Positions 1 through 9,260 of a stretch of 64,000 bases of DNA are shown piece after piece. The position numbers and the translations under genes were made by a program. The stretch is taken from positions 1-64,000 of the forward strand of contig LNFF01000006.1 in assembly GCA_001464585.1 (NCBI GenBank), written 5' to 3'. Each line of letters starts with the position of its first letter. Position 1 is the stretch's first letter. Source of the stretch: Gammaproteobacteria bacterium Ga0077554. Its GTDB lineage: Bacteria; Pseudomonadota; Gammaproteobacteria; Ga0077554; Ga007554. The notes under the pieces were generated by a model. The model had not been told where the DNA came from, made no database searches, and saw only the letters and a program-made list of their open reading frames with translations.

Positions 1-69
1 ACATTGGAGAGATCCCCTGAGCGTGTCAAAAAATATTTTCAGGATGCGCGAGTAAAATATGCTGCATGA
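1..69 (+). CDS. C-terminal end of an unidentified protein (cut by window edge)
   Basis: An open frame enters from the left edge and ends at TGA 67-69, giving 22 codons ending ...VKYAA. It reads as plausible protein (charged and aromatic mix, ERSPERVKKYF). It is followed about 80 bases later by a factor-independent terminator pointing the same way, as expected for the end of a plus-strand gene. The family is not recognised, and with so few codons this could be chance. Confidence 0.35.
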   Translation, partial: TLERSPERVKKYFQDARVKYAA

Positions 70-98
70 CTCACGGATAAATGATGCCGGATCAATAG

Positions 99-140
99 AA
101 GGATTCCTCCCCCCCGCTTTCGCGAGGGTCGGAATGACAT
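99..140. repeat. Partial copy of the dispersed ATGACA palindromic repeat
   Basis: The segment runs from AGGATTCCTC to GGAATGACAT and matches the right half of the family seen at 16669 and 35303. The left TGTCAT arm is missing, so this is a half copy. Confidence 0.5.
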
Positions 141-147
141 GGAAATA

Positions 148-176
148 CCCCGCAGCTTGCTGCGGGGATTTTTATT
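148..176 (+). terminator. Rho-independent terminator
   Basis: An 8-bp perfect GC stem (CCCCGCAG / CTGCGGGG, loop CTTG) is followed by ATTTTTATT on the plus strand. It would end transcription entering from the left edge. It also lies just beyond the stop of the minus-strand gene ending at 200, but on that strand the T-tract is poor. Confidence 0.75.
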
Positions 177-199
177 ACCATATCGTCAACCATCGCGCG

Positions 200-2302
200 T
201 TAATACATTTCTTCTTTGGTTGTTGATGAGATGACCTGCTTCTGCAGCCACTGTGTTGTCTCTCCGACGATCATCGGCGGGCAGATAAAATTGCCTTGTG
301 CTACATCGCATTCAAACATATTCAACAGGTCCAGGGTCGCCTGATTTTCCACGCCCTCGGCGATGATACCCATGCCCAGATTGTGGCCCAGGTGGATGAT
401 GGATTGCACGAGGGCGGCATCATCCTTGCTGTTTAGCATATTGTTGATGAAGGATAGGTCGATCTTGAGGGTTGTGATGGGTAACTTCCTCAGGTGGGAG
501 AGGGAGGTATAACCTGTGCCAAAATCGTCGATGGACAGGATTACCCCCAGCTCATGAATACGGCACAGGGTTTCCGTGGCGCGCAGAGGATCAATGATAA
601 TTGCGCTCTCGGTGATTTCCAGTTCCAGATAGTGGGGGGCGATCTGATATTTCTCCAGCAAGGCCGCAATTTTGTCCGGCAGATCGTTATCCTGCAAGTT
701 ACGGGCGGAGATGTTCGCCGCAACGTGGGCCTTGATGCCCATGTCATGCCATTCCCGCATCTGCCACAGTACATTGTCTATCACCCATTGCGTGAGCGGC
801 ATGATGAGGTCGCTAACCTCCGCGAGAGGAATGAATTCATTGGGCGCGACCAGGCCATGCTGCGGGTGCTGCCAGCGGACTAACGCCTCCATGCCGATAA
901 CATCATGCTCTTTGAGGCTGATTTTCGGCTGGTAATATAATACGAGTTGATTTTCCTGGATAGCGATCCTGAGACTGGTGATGAGGGACAGGCGGCGTGG
1001 GCTGTAGATGTCGAGCGTGGGATTGTAGACGGCGTAGCCGCCACCGTTTTTCTTGGCAAGATACATGGCGATATCCGCGCAACGCATCATGGAGTGCGGA
1101 TCATCGCTGTGATCGGGATATAATGCGATGCCAATGCTGGCGCCGATCTGCACTTTCAGCCCTTCCAGGTCAAAGGGCTGGCCGATAACAGCCAGCACCT
1201 TCTCTGCGGCATGAAGCGCATCCTCTATGTCGTTAATGTGCGGCAGCACTAATCCAAATTCATCGCCGCCCAACCGCGCCACGTTTGCCGGGATATCCAC
1301 CGCAGTACATAAACGCGGCGCGATCTGCTTTAACAGAATATCGCCGGCTTCATGGCCCAGAGCATCATTGATTTCCTTGAAGCGGTCCAGATCGATGAGC
1401 ATGAATGCCATGCGCTTGCCCGATAGCCGGCTTGCCTCGACAACCTGGTTCAGATCCTTGCTGAGTTGGAAGCGGTTGGGGAGACCAGTCAGTGAATCGT
1501 GCGTGGCCTGGTATTCCAGGGCAGTGGTATGTACCTTGCGTTGGGTGATGTTGCGGAAGACACCCTGCGATGCAACTGGCACGCCGTTCACAAAACGGCA
1601 GCTTATGTTGCCTTCGACTTCCACGTATTGACCATTCTTGGCAATGAAGGTGGTTTCCAGATTGTCGTAGTGTCCCCCGCTCATCACTTTGTGAAGCAGG
1701 GCTATGCAGTGATCCACCAATTCGGGAAGAATAATATCGAACACGGTAAGTGCTTTTACTTCATCCAGTGTGTATCCCATTGTCTCCAGCCAGGCGCGGT
1801 TGACGAACTGGAAGCGTCCATCAGGAGCCACGCTTTGAATCATGTCGTGGGCGCTTTCAAACAGGTTCCGGTAGCGTTCTTCGCTTTCCCGTAGCATTGC
1901 CTCGGCCTGGCGGCGCTTGCGCCTATCTCCCGCCTCAATCAATTCACGGTCAATCGCGGGCGCAAGCCGTGTCAGATTGTCTTTCATCAGGTAATCGTGC
2001 GCACCAGCCTTCATCATGGCCACGGCGATTTCCTCACCGATGCTGCCGGAGATAATGATAAAGGGCAGGTCTATGCCGCTTTCCTTGAGCAGGGCGAGCG
2101 CGGCGGGAGCGCCAAAATCCGGCATGGAGTAATCGGCCAGGACGATGTCCCAGTGTTGTGTTTGCAACGCGGCTTTCATGGCGGCGGCAGTGTCAACGCG
2201 TTCAAACACCGGAGCATAACCGCAACGCCGCAACTCGCGCAGTATCAATAACGCGTCATCTTCAGAATCTTCAACTATCAATACACGCAATGGAGTACCC
2301 AT
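200..2302 (-). CDS. REC-PAS-GGDEF-EAL cyclic-di-GMP signalling protein
   Basis: Bifunctional-type c-di-GMP turnover enzyme of 700 aa. Domain order is a CheY-like receiver (about 5-125, phospho-acceptor Asp in VLADYSMPD), PAS (about 140-260), GGDEF (about 270-435) and EAL (about 450-690). The GGDEF signature is intact (RLGGDEF), so cyclase activity is possible. The EAL domain keeps EALVRW, the ELEITES glutamate, DDFGTG and AEGVE, so phosphodiesterase activity is likely. The start is set at ATG 2302 rather than a longer open frame, because an AAGGG-type site precedes it and it lies 11 bp after the upstream stop. It is the last gene of a four-gene operon and probably the output of the kinase encoded upstream. 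Which activity dominates cannot be read from sequence. Confidence 0.93.
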   Translation of the reverse strand: MGTPLRVLIVEDSEDDALLILRELRRCGYAPVFERVDTAAAMKAALQTQHWDIVLADYSMPDFGAPAALALLKESGIDLPFIIISGSIGEEIAVAMMKAGAHDYLMKDNLTRLAPAIDRELIEAGDRRKRRQAEAMLRESEERYRNLFESAHDMIQSVAPDGRFQFVNRAWLETMGYTLDEVKALTVFDIILPELVDHCIALLHKVMSGGHYDNLETTFIAKNGQYVEVEGNISCRFVNGVPVASQGVFRNITQRKVHTTALEYQATHDSLTGLPNRFQLSKDLNQVVEASRLSGKRMAFMLIDLDRFKEINDALGHEAGDILLKQIAPRLCTAVDIPANVARLGGDEFGLVLPHINDIEDALHAAEKVLAVIGQPFDLEGLKVQIGASIGIALYPDHSDDPHSMMRCADIAMYLAKKNGGGYAVYNPTLDIYSPRRLSLITSLRIAIQENQLVLYYQPKISLKEHDVIGMEALVRWQHPQHGLVAPNEFIPLAEVSDLIMPLTQWVIDNVLWQMREWHDMGIKAHVAANISARNLQDNDLPDKIAALLEKYQIAPHYLELEITESAIIIDPLRATETLCRIHELGVILSIDDFGTGYTSLSHLRKLPITTLKIDLSFINNMLNSKDDAALVQSIIHLGHNLGMGIIAEGVENQATLDLLNMFECDVAQGNFICPPMIVGETTQWLQKQVISSTTKEEMY

Positions 2303-2313
2303 ATGACATGCCC

Positions 2314-2754
2314 TTACATAACAGGTGGAGACTCGTTTAAAAGCAGCCAATACAAACCCAGTTGCCGCACCGCCTCCATGAATTGTGCAAAATCCACGGG
2401 TTTGCGCACATAGCTGTTGGCGCCAAGCTGGTAGCTGTTGACAATATCGGCCTCTTCGCTTGAGGAAGTCAGAATCACTACCGGCAGCAGCTTCGTTCTG
2501 GCATCGGCCCGTAGGCGGCGCAGTACTTCCAGTCCATCAACTTTGGGTAGCTTTAAATCGAGCAGGATAACCTGCGGCATGATGCTGATGTCCCGGCCAG
2601 TGTAAGTTCCGGTCGCGAAAAGGAAATCCAACGCCTCAACACCATCGCGCGCCACTACGACTTCATTGAGGATATTATTCTTTTTCAGGGCACGCAGGGT
2701 TAATGCCTCGTCATCAGGATTATCTTCCACCAGCAAAATAATTTTAGGAGGCAT
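2314..2754 (-). CDS. Rcp1-like single-domain response regulator
   Basis: CheY-like receiver of 146 aa with no output domain. It has the acidic pair (LLVEDNPDD), the phospho-acceptor Asp in VILLDLKLP, a Thr/Ser switch (VILTSS) and the conserved Lys in YVRKPVD. The family is the Rcp1 type, which typically works with bacteriophytochrome-like kinases by receiving phosphate and passing the signal through protein contact. The gene lies between the kinase (10 bp upstream) and the GGDEF-EAL gene (11 bp downstream), so it may be a phosphate shuttle or sink in that pathway. Confidence 0.9.
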   Translation of the reverse strand: MPPKIILLVEDNPDDEALTLRALKKNNILNEVVVARDGVEALDFLFATGTYTGRDISIMPQVILLDLKLPKVDGLEVLRRLRADARTKLLPVVILTSSSEEADIVNSYQLGANSYVRKPVDFAQFMEAVRQLGLYWLLLNESPPVM

Positions 2755-2764
2755 AACGTTTTCC

Positions 2765-4324
2765 TCAGTTAGAGTGTAACAGCTCTGTATGGGATGCTGG
2801 CGTGACGGGTGTCACATTTGCCATTGAAACGTGTTGCAAAAACGGCCGCTCCTGCGCGTCCTGCGCTCGCGGCACTTGTGCATCCCTGCACGGCGCAAGC
2901 GTGAAATAAAAAGTGGCTCCCTGCCCAACCGCTGCATGCGCCCAGATGTGCCCGCCGTGCCGGTGAATAATGCGCTGCACTGTAGCCAGCCCGATACCGG
3001 TACCCTCGAATTCGGTGGTCGCGTGCAATCGCTGGAAAGGGCCGAAGAGTTTGCCTGCATAGGCCATGTCGAATCCAGCGCCGTTGTCGCGTACAAAAAA
3101 TCCAGGTTGTCCATGGTCATGACTCACGCCGAATTGTATGTCTGCATGTTCGCATTTTGACGTAAATTTCCAGGCATTGCTGAGTAAGTTCTCCAGCATG
3201 ATGCGCATTAGACGTGGGTCGCCATAAGCGGTTAGTCCTTCTGTGATATTGAAGATCACCTGTCGTTGCGGTTGAGTCCTTTGCAAGTCGTTGGCGATAC
3301 TGCGCGCCAGCAGGCTCAGATCAACAGATTCCGCGCGCATCTCGTAGCGGGTGACGCGCGACAGGTTAAGCAGATCGTCGATGAGTTGCGCCATGCGCTG
3401 GCTGGCTGCCCGCACGCGGCGCAGCATGTTTTTGCCGCTTTCGTCGAGCTTGTCGTCATAGTCCTCCAGCAGCGCCTGGCTGAAGCCATCAATTCCCCGT
3501 AGTGGCGCGCGCAGGTCATGTGAGACGGAGTAGCTGAAAGCTTCCAACTCCTGATTGACGATGAGCAGTTGCGCAGTGCGTTCGGTGACGCGTTGTTCAA
3601 GCTGCCCATTGAGCCTGCGCATTTCTTCCCGGGTTTCTTTCAGGGAAACGGTCATAGTGTTAAAGGCCCGCGCCGTATCGCCAACCTCATCCCGTTGGTC
3701 AGCGCTAATTATGACATTGAGATCGCCCGCAGCGATTTTTTGCGCCCCCTGTGCCAGCGCCAGCAGGTGACGGGTGAGGAATCCGCTGACGATGATCAAT
3801 AGAGTAACCGTAGCGGTGATCACCAGCAATGAGATGCCGATGCCTTGTGCCAGGGCGTCAGCCTTGGCTTGTTCCATGGCTCGGGTCGAGATGCCGAAAC
3901 GTACATGCCCCACGGTTTGCCCCGTGATCTGGAGTGGTTGTTGCCGATCATACATATGATCTTGTTGAGTTCCGCTCAAATCCCGATCCACAGAAAAAGA
4001 GGCAGGTATTACACCAGCCCCTGTCATGTGTTTTGAATGATGGTCAATAACCTGGATATATTTCAGCCCTTTCGAATGAACGACTTCATTCAGGACATCT
4101 TGCAGGGCGGCGTAGTCGCGCTGCATCACCAGGGGCGCCAGCGCGGCATTCAGCAGGGGTTTTAATTCTTCAAGGCGGCTTTCCATCTGTTCCGTCAACG
4201 AATCGCTCATTAGAGCTACATGGTTGGCAATTGATCCGGTGAGCAGCACTGTCTGGATTAGCACGCAAGCGACGACGAGCCTAAAGCGCAGAGAGTGTGT
4301 TCCATAGGGCGATTTCATGGTCAT
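2765..4324 (-). CDS. HAMP-containing sensor histidine kinase
   Basis: Membrane sensor kinase of 519 aa. A first membrane helix (about 15-33) and a second (about 160-182) flank a periplasmic sensor region of about 125 residues. A HAMP linker follows (about 183-235), then a short coiled coil, a HisKA domain with His269 in the [11 protein letters not shown] motif, and an HATPase_c domain (NAWKFT N-box, DNGAGF, GTGIGLA). The last 45 residues after FYFTL are not part of the kinase fold and include a translated copy of a dispersed GC-rich repeat. Its ATG overlaps the stop of the preceding binding-protein gene (ATGA), which suggests that protein provides the stimulus. The kinase core is closest in style to phytochrome-type kinases that pair with Rcp1 regulators. 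Confidence 0.92.
   Translation of the reverse strand: MTMKSPYGTHSLRFRLVVACVLIQTVLLTGSIANHVALMSDSLTEQMESRLEELKPLLNAALAPLVMQRDYAALQDVLNEVVHSKGLKYIQVIDHHSKHMTGAGVIPASFSVDRDLSGTQQDHMYDRQQPLQITGQTVGHVRFGISTRAMEQAKADALAQGIGISLLVITATVTLLIIVSGFLTRHLLALAQGAQKIAAGDLNVIISADQRDEVGDTARAFNTMTVSLKETREEMRRLNGQLEQRVTERTAQLLIVNQELEAFSYSVSHDLRAPLRGIDGFSQALLEDYDDKLDESGKNMLRRVRAASQRMAQLIDDLLNLSRVTRYEMRAESVDLSLLARSIANDLQRTQPQRQVIFNITEGLTAYGDPRLMRIMLENLLSNAWKFTSKCEHADIQFGVSHDHGQPGFFVRDNGAGFDMAYAGKLFGPFQRLHATTEFEGTGIGLATVQRIIHRHGGHIWAHAAVGQGATFYFTLAPCRDAQVPRAQDAQERPFLQHVSMANVTPVTPASHTELLHSN
2843..2893 (-). repeat. GC-rich RPE-like repeat inside the histidine kinase C-terminus
   Basis: Read on the minus strand, the unit starts GTGCAGGGATGCACAAGTG and ends GCGCAGGAGCGGCC. 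It matches the units at 57241, 45689 and 20742. Here it is translated in a different frame ([12 protein letters not shown]) from the one used in the other three host genes. Confidence 0.7.
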
Positions 4325-5229
4325 TTTCGTGACAGGCGCTGCTGTAGAAGTGTGACGAAGGGCTTAAGGAATTGCATATCTTGTTCGGTAATTGGGCCTA
4401 TGCCGCTATAACCAGTATTCTGTGAAAACACGGCACTGTTAATCCTGTCTTCATTGAAATGCAGCAGCGCATTATGCAGGCGTATGATTTCATGTGTGCC
4501 CATTTGCGGGTTTGCCATGAACAGGATATTAGGCGCCGGTTGCGTATAGGCCAAAACGCGTAAATGATTTTTATCTGCAGTGGGTAATGTCTTGAGAGCC
4601 CATTCAGAAATCAATGCCGCGTCAGATGCGCCGGAGGCGATCGCCAACGCCGCGCTGGTGTGTGAGGGGCTGTTACTGACGTTGATATCGCGCCCAAGTT
4701 GCAATCCCCCTCCGAGAAGCTGTTGTTCGCCGAGCAGGGTGACCATGGCGAGATTATTGAGGATGGCAAGGGTCTTGCCGCGCAGGTGCGCTATTTTTTG
4801 GTAGGGACTGGTTTTCGCTACTAAAAAAACGCCTCTTAGCGGATCTTGTATTTTAGCCAGATGGACAAACCCGTGCTGGTCTTCGGCGAGTTTTGCGAAA
4901 TGTGGCGCGGTCACGACAAAGTCGTATTCGTTTGCGCCCGTACGCCGGAGGAATTCAGGAAAATCCGGTGCGGTGCTGATAATAACCTCGCGCTTTAGAA
5001 CCCGCTCCAGATAGGACTTCAGCGGGGTATAATTGCGCATCAACGTGACTGCTGATTGCGATGGAAGAATACCGAATTGCAGCGGTTCCGTTGCTTGGTC
5101 CAAGGTGGCTCCCGGCATTGTAGAACTTCTTGCCTGTGCCGCAGCCGTATTCCAGAACAACATCAGAAAATGAATGATGAACAGAACAAGCGCGCAGTGA
5201 AAGACGTGCCATGCAGGTTTGGCGAACAT
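4321..5229 (-). CDS. PhnD-like periplasmic substrate-binding protein
   Basis: Periplasmic protein of the phosphate/phosphonate-binding PhnD family (about 302 aa from ATG 5229). It has a hydrophobic signal sequence ending near NTAAAQA, then [10 protein letters not shown] near the start of the mature protein and a two-lobe binding-protein fold ([31 protein letters not shown]). No ABC permease or ATPase lies next to it. Its stop overlaps the start of a histidine kinase, so it probably delivers a ligand signal rather than importing a substrate. The start is uncertain: ATG 5274, ATG 5343 or TTG 5346 in the same frame would lengthen the N-terminus, and none has a clear Shine-Dalgarno. The ligand is unknown. 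Confidence 0.8.
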   Translation of the reverse strand: MFAKPAWHVFHCALVLFIIHFLMLFWNTAAAQARSSTMPGATLDQATEPLQFGILPSQSAVTLMRNYTPLKSYLERVLKREVIISTAPDFPEFLRRTGANEYDFVVTAPHFAKLAEDQHGFVHLAKIQDPLRGVFLVAKTSPYQKIAHLRGKTLAILNNLAMVTLLGEQQLLGGGLQLGRDINVSNSPSHTSAALAIASGASDAALISEWALKTLPTADKNHLRVLAYTQPAPNILFMANPQMGTHEIIRLHNALLHFNEDRINSAVFSQNTGYSGIGPITEQDMQFLKPFVTLLQQRLSRK

Positions 5230-5451
5230 TATTGATGGGCGGTGTGCTTCGGATAACCGCAAAAGTATCAGCATATTCGTCCAACCCCGCAGGATGAATA
5301 GGAATGTATTTTTGCCTCGGCGTATACTGACCGACTTGACCATCAAAGCAAGATAGGGTTTGTTAGTATGCTCATAAGTTGAGTGTTGTTGTCAACATTT
5401 TTTCTTCTCAGGCGACATCAATCTCTTCTGGTTTGGGCTCCTCGCTATGCT

Positions 5452-5593
5452 CTCCCCGCAGCTTGCTGCGTTTATTGTCATCGCCATTATCATTGCAGGC
5501 GAAGTGGGGGATCTTGCAAGATCTCTCAAAGTTGTCTCACCTTCGTTCGAGACTCGAGACAAGGATTTCTCGCTGTGCTCGAAATGACAGAGA
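5452..5593. repeat. Dispersed ATGACA palindromic repeat, variant copy
   Basis: The spacer between the signalling operon and ampG holds CGCAGCTTGCTGCG, a degenerate left arm (TTGTCATCGCC) and a right part containing TTCGAGACTCGAGACAAGG and CTCGAAATGACAG. The same right half occurs at 7795 and 28079. No gene is visible in this spacer. Confidence 0.65.
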
Positions 5594-5598
5594 AATAC

Positions 5599-5630
5599 GC
5601 CGCCCCTTGGGGCGGGGATCTTTATTTTAC
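5599..5630 (+). terminator. Probable rho-independent terminator
   Basis: A short GC-only stem (CGCCCC / GGGGCG, loop TT) is followed by GATCTTTATTTTA on the plus strand. It lies 22 bp past the ampG stop but points away from ampG, so which transcript it ends is unclear. Confidence 0.5.
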
Positions 5631-5651
5631 CGCGCGAACTTGAAGGACGCT

Positions 5652-7028
5652 TTAGATTTTGGGATTATCCGCAGTCCGCGCCACCAGCCACACCAGCGCC
5701 AGCACTGGCACACCAGCCAGCGCAGTGCCAGTGAAAAAGCTTGCCCAGCCATAGGCATCGACAAACTCGCCGGAAAATCCGGCGATGAATTTTGGCAGCA
5801 ACAGCATCACCGAGGTGAACAGCGCGTATTGGGTTGCGGAGTAGGCCTGGTTGGTGAGGCTGGAGAGGTAAGCGACAAACGCGCTGGACGCGATCCCGGC
5901 AGAGAGGTTGTCCGCCGAGATGGTGAACACCAATGCGCCGACATCGTGTCCGCGCCCCGCCAGCCAGACAAACAGCAAGTTAGTGGCCGCTGAGAGAACC
6001 GCGCCCAGCATCAGCGTGCGCATCACCCCCATGCGCATTGTCAAAACGCCCCCCAGCACCGCGCCGACGACAGTCATGATCACGCCATACACTTTGGACA
6101 CGGTGGCAACTTCATCCTTGGTGAATCCCATCTCCTGGTAGAACGGATTGCTCATTACACCCATGACTATATCGGAAATGCGGTACACGGCGATCATGGC
6201 GAGAATCAACGCGGCTTGCCATTTAAAGCGCTGGATGAAGTCGATGAAGGGTGACAGCACCGCACCATAAAACCATGCCGTGGCATTCAACGCGCCGCCC
6301 GACAACCCTGCCGCCGCGAAGCGTTCGCGTGCCTGTGCTTCGTGCTCGTTGATGGTTGTAGATACTTGTATCGAAGGCTCGCGGATGATCAATGTGGTGA
6401 GGATGCCAATGAGCATTAACCCTGCCATTACGGTGTATGCCACCTGCCAGGGACGGAAGTCGTAGGTGGTTTCAGACGGATCGAGGCTCGCCGCAATCCA
6501 CAGTACGCCCGCGCCTGCTGTGATCATCGCAAGACGATAACCTGTCTGATAAGTCGCAGCCATCGCGCCCTGTTTCTCAACTTCCACGGCTTCGATGCGG
6601 TAGGCGTCGAGCGCGATATCCTGGGTCGCCGACGCAAACGCTACCGCCAACGCAAACCACACCATATGCGTCAGATTCAACGCAGGGTCGGTATTCGCCA
6701 TGCCCAGCAAGGCTGCCGCGATACATATTTGCGACACCAATAGCCACGCACGCCGTCGCCCCAGCCGCGCCGTCAGGATCGGCAGATTCAGCCGATCCAC
6801 CAGCGGCGACCACAAAAATTTAAAGCCATAGGCCAATCCCACCCAGCTCAAATGGCCGATGGTCGCACGCGTAATTCCCGCTTCTGACAGCCAGAACGAA
6901 AGCGTGCCGAGTACGAGCAGCAGCGGCAGCCCGGCAGCGAAACCGAGGAACAGCATGCCAATGACGCGCGGGTGGGTGTAGACCTTGAAGGCGTCAAGCC
7001 AGCGAGTCGTATTTTTGGTGTTGCTCAT
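5652..7028 (-). CDS. ampG: AmpG-type muropeptide permease (MFS)
   Basis: Inner-membrane transporter of 458 aa with about 12 to 14 hydrophobic segments. Members of the AmpG family import GlcNAc-anhydroMurNAc peptides from the periplasm for cell-wall recycling. Supporting features are the N-terminal FLGFAAGLPLLL segment, LVDRLNLP followed by the basic LGRRRAW loop, the ATQDIALDAYRIE motif typical of AmpG, and MGFTKDEVA. The length is close to or slightly below family members, which often carry extra C-terminal helices. The gene stands alone with no cell-wall genes next to it. The exact substrate is inferred from the family. Confidence 0.85.
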   Translation of the reverse strand: MSNTKNTTRWLDAFKVYTHPRVIGMLFLGFAAGLPLLLVLGTLSFWLSEAGITRATIGHLSWVGLAYGFKFLWSPLVDRLNLPILTARLGRRRAWLLVSQICIAAALLGMANTDPALNLTHMVWFALAVAFASATQDIALDAYRIEAVEVEKQGAMAATYQTGYRLAMITAGAGVLWIAASLDPSETTYDFRPWQVAYTVMAGLMLIGILTTLIIREPSIQVSTTINEHEAQARERFAAAGLSGGALNATAWFYGAVLSPFIDFIQRFKWQAALILAMIAVYRISDIVMGVMSNPFYQEMGFTKDEVATVSKVYGVIMTVVGAVLGGVLTMRMGVMRTLMLGAVLSAATNLLFVWLAGRGHDVGALVFTISADNLSAGIASSAFVAYLSSLTNQAYSATQYALFTSVMLLLPKFIAGFSGEFVDAYGWASFFTGTALAGVPVLALVWLVARTADNPKI

Positions 7029-7220
7029 AAGCGTGTCACGCCGTTACTCCATGAGCGTGGGATGGTGCGGGAGAATAGATGTTCATGGGGCGCAATGCGA
7101 GCAAAAAGAGGTCATCCGCCCATCATCCCATATCTATGCGGTAAGGATGTGAAATATTTTACAAAAGTATAGACTTGGTGGGAAGTTTAAAATCTAATAA
7201 TCGAGATTAATTAACAATTA

Positions 7221-7254
7221 TAAGCTGCTGAAAAATATCTATTTCAGCAGCTTA
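7221..7254 (-). terminator. Strong hairpin terminator
   Basis: A 13-bp perfect stem (TAAGCTGCTGAAA and its complement, 8-nt loop) sits just past the stop of the Met/His-rich gene at 7265. T-rich flanks on both sides suggest it may work in both directions. Confidence 0.75.
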
Positions 7255-7264
7255 TTTTGTCATC

Positions 7265-7624
7265 TTACATCTTGTCTTTTTTCATCTCGTGCCCCGGCAT
7301 CTCATGGCCGGGCATGCCTTTGTGTTTTTCCTTCATTTCTTTCCATTTTGCGGCCATGTCATCGTCTTTTTTCATGATCTCATCAAGACGCGTAATCATT
7401 TTTCCCAGCTTTTCTTTTTCAGCCGCGCTGGGTTGATGATTAATATCTTTCAGAATCATCATCACGTCTTTCAACATGCCTTTGACTTCTTTCATGGTTT
7501 GATGATGCTCCTGCATCATCTTCCCTCTGTCATGCCCCATCGCACCTTTATCATCGGCATAGGCATTGCCCATAAAAAGGGCGCTGGTTAAAGCAAGCGC
7601 ACTAAATAATTGTGATGTTTTCAT
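7265..7624 (-). CDS. Small Met/His-rich periplasmic protein
   Basis: A 119-aa exported protein of unrecognised family. The start is ATG 7624, with AAGGAGAG 9 bases upstream; the open frame continues another 143 codons upstream, but only through repeat DNA. A signal peptide ends at NAYA (about residue 23). The mature protein is highly charged and predicted helical, with many Met and His residues (KGAMGHDRGKMMQEHHQTM) and a C-terminal tail with two GHEMPGHEM-type motifs. Met/His-rich periplasmic proteins often bind copper or other metals, which is only an inference here. The gene is monocistronic, with a strong terminator downstream. Confidence 0.8.
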   Translation of the reverse strand: MKTSQLFSALALTSALFMGNAYADDKGAMGHDRGKMMQEHHQTMKEVKGMLKDVMMILKDINHQPSAAEKEKLGKMITRLDEIMKKDDDMAAKWKEMKEKHKGMPGHEMPGHEMKKDKM

Positions 7625-7794
7625 AAACGGTACTCTCCTTGTGGTGTTAGGGTGGGCTTTCATGTTACCACAAAAAATATAGGCTTCATTTGAATGCGCG
7701 TCAAGTGGCTGCGCGTGTGGGTGGTGGTAACCTGATGGGTAAGGTATGATTTGTGCGTGATAGAGCACACGAGCTAGTCGTTTTAATTTCGTAA

Positions 7795-7953
7795 TGTCAT
7801 TTCGACCAACGGGAGAAATCCTTGTCTCGAGTCTCGAACGAAGGTGAGAAAACTTTGAGAGATGTAAGATCCCTCCCCCCGCTTTCGCAGGGGTCGGGAT
7901 GACAGTTATTCTTACACTCGGGATGACAGTAAATACCTTTGTTCGAAATGACA
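7795..7953. repeat. Dispersed ATGACA palindromic repeat, composite copy
   Basis: This copy starts TGTCATTTCGACCAACGGG and ends GTTCGAAATGACA, with two internal right ends (CGGGATGACAG). It contains the same TCTCGAGTCTCGAACGAAGG module seen at 5452 (inverted) and 59696. It fills most of the spacer upstream of lpxB. Confidence 0.75.
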
Positions 7954-7978
7954 ACATATCAGGGTTGTGTTTAATATC

Positions 7979-9151
7979 ATGCGTATCGGTATTGTAGCAG
8001 GCGAGGCCTCCGGCGATTTGCTGGGTGCGGGGATGATTCGCGCCATCAAGCAACGCCTACCTGATGCAGTGATTGAAGGCATCGCTGGGCCTGCCATGAT
8101 CGCGCAGGGGTGCACTGCACTGTTTCCCGCAGAAAAGCTCGCCGTGATGGGTTTTGTTGAAGTATTGGGACGCTATCGTGAGCTGCATGGCATACGCACG
8201 GAACTTATCCGCCACTTTCTCGACAATCCGCCCGATGTATTTATTGGCATTGACGCGCCCGATTTCAATTTGGGCTTGGAACACGCACTCAAAGAGGCAG
8301 GCATTCCCACCGTGCATTATGTCAGCCCCTCGGTATGGGCGTGGCGGCAATGGCGGCTGCGCAAGATTGCGCGATCCACGGATTTGATGCTGACGCTGTT
8401 TCCCTTCGAGGCGGTGTTTTATGAGGCGCATCATGTGCCGGTGCGGTTTGTCGGCCATCCACTGGCAGAAATGATCCCCGATGTTGCAGACCCGCAGGCC
8501 GCGCGTGTGGCATTGGGATTACCCCTGAAAAGTGAAATTGTCGCGCTGTTGCCCGGCAGCCGCATGAGTGAAGTGAATGCGCTGGGATTAACTTTTATTC
8601 AAGCCGCACAGTGGTGCGCCCAGCACCGCCCCGATGTGCATTTTGTAGCGCCGCTGGCGACGCCAGCAACGCGTGAACTGTTTGAGCAACTTGTGAAAAC
8701 CCATGCCCCCACTCTGTCGATAACAATTATCGCCGGGCGCTCGCGCGAAGTAATGGCCGCTGCCGATGTGGTGTTGCTGGCATCCGGCACTGCCACGCTG
8801 GAGGCGCTGTTATTAAAGCGACCCATGGTCGTAGCGTACAGGCTCGCGCGGCTAACGTATTGGCTTGCCAAATGGCTGGTGAAAGTGCCGTATGTGTCCT
8901 TGCCCAACCTGCTTGCAGGCAAAAGCATTGTCGAAGAATATATTCAGGATGCCGCTACGCCAGAAAATTTGGGCAAGGCTGTGGTACAGTTTCTTGAGCA
9001 GCCCCAGTCTGCGCAGGCGTTGCAAAAAATATTTTCGGACATCCATACTTCATTGCGCCAAGATGCAGATCAGCAAGCGGCCGAGGCAGTATTGGCATTG
9101 GCCAAAGACAGAACCTTGATCTCCCCTCTCCCGCGCACGGGAGAGGGTTAG
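7979..9151 (+). CDS. lpxB: Lipid-A-disaccharide synthase
   Basis: LpxB joins UDP-2,3-diacylglucosamine and lipid X to form the lipid A disaccharide, at the inner face of the cytoplasmic membrane. The 390-aa protein begins MRIGIVAGEASGD, the typical LpxB opening. It carries GIDAPDFN, HYVSPSVWAW, LPGSRMSEV and the donor-site ASGTATLEALL motif. ATG 7979 is preferred over GTG 7967 because family homology starts there. The last residues (ISPLPRTGEG) are encoded by a 10-bp inverted repeat that looks like a dispersed element, so the native C-terminus has been replaced or extended. The other lpx genes (lpxA, lpxD, fabZ), which often neighbour it, are absent here. Confidence 0.95.
   Translation: MRIGIVAGEASGDLLGAGMIRAIKQRLPDAVIEGIAGPAMIAQGCTALFPAEKLAVMGFVEVLGRYRELHGIRTELIRHFLDNPPDVFIGIDAPDFNLGLEHALKEAGIPTVHYVSPSVWAWRQWRLRKIARSTDLMLTLFPFEAVFYEAHHVPVRFVGHPLAEMIPDVADPQAARVALGLPLKSEIVALLPGSRMSEVNALGLTFIQAAQWCAQHRPDVHFVAPLATPATRELFEQLVKTHAPTLSITIIAGRSREVMAAADVVLLASGTATLEALLLKRPMVVAYRLARLTYWLAKWLVKVPYVSLPNLLAGKSIVEEYIQDAATPENLGKAVVQFLEQPQSAQALQKIFSDIHTSLRQDADQQAAEAVLALAKDRTLISPLPRTGEG
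9124..9147. repeat. Inverted repeat forming the lpxB 3' end
   Basis: A 10-bp perfect stem (CCCTCTCCCG / CGGGAGAGGG) with loop CGCA lies within the last codons of lpxB, and the stop follows at once. It may also act as an RNA hairpin at the transcript end. Confidence 0.6.
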
Positions 9152-9260
9152 GCAACCGCTGGTGACCCCTCTGTGTGGTACCGAACAGACTGCGTTCATC
9201 TTGCGCCGTATTCTATCTGATAAATAGTACTCAATTTTACTTTAAACTAAGGAGACTACG

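Noticed and set aside
5379-5993. A 204-codon plus-strand open frame starting in the ampG spacer
   Set aside because: It crosses a dispersed repeat and then runs antisense to ampG, with no recognisable domain.
7625-8053. N-terminal extension of the Met/His-rich protein gene by 143 codons
   Set aside because: The added codons run through a dispersed palindromic repeat, while ATG 7624 has a strong ribosome site and begins a signal peptide.
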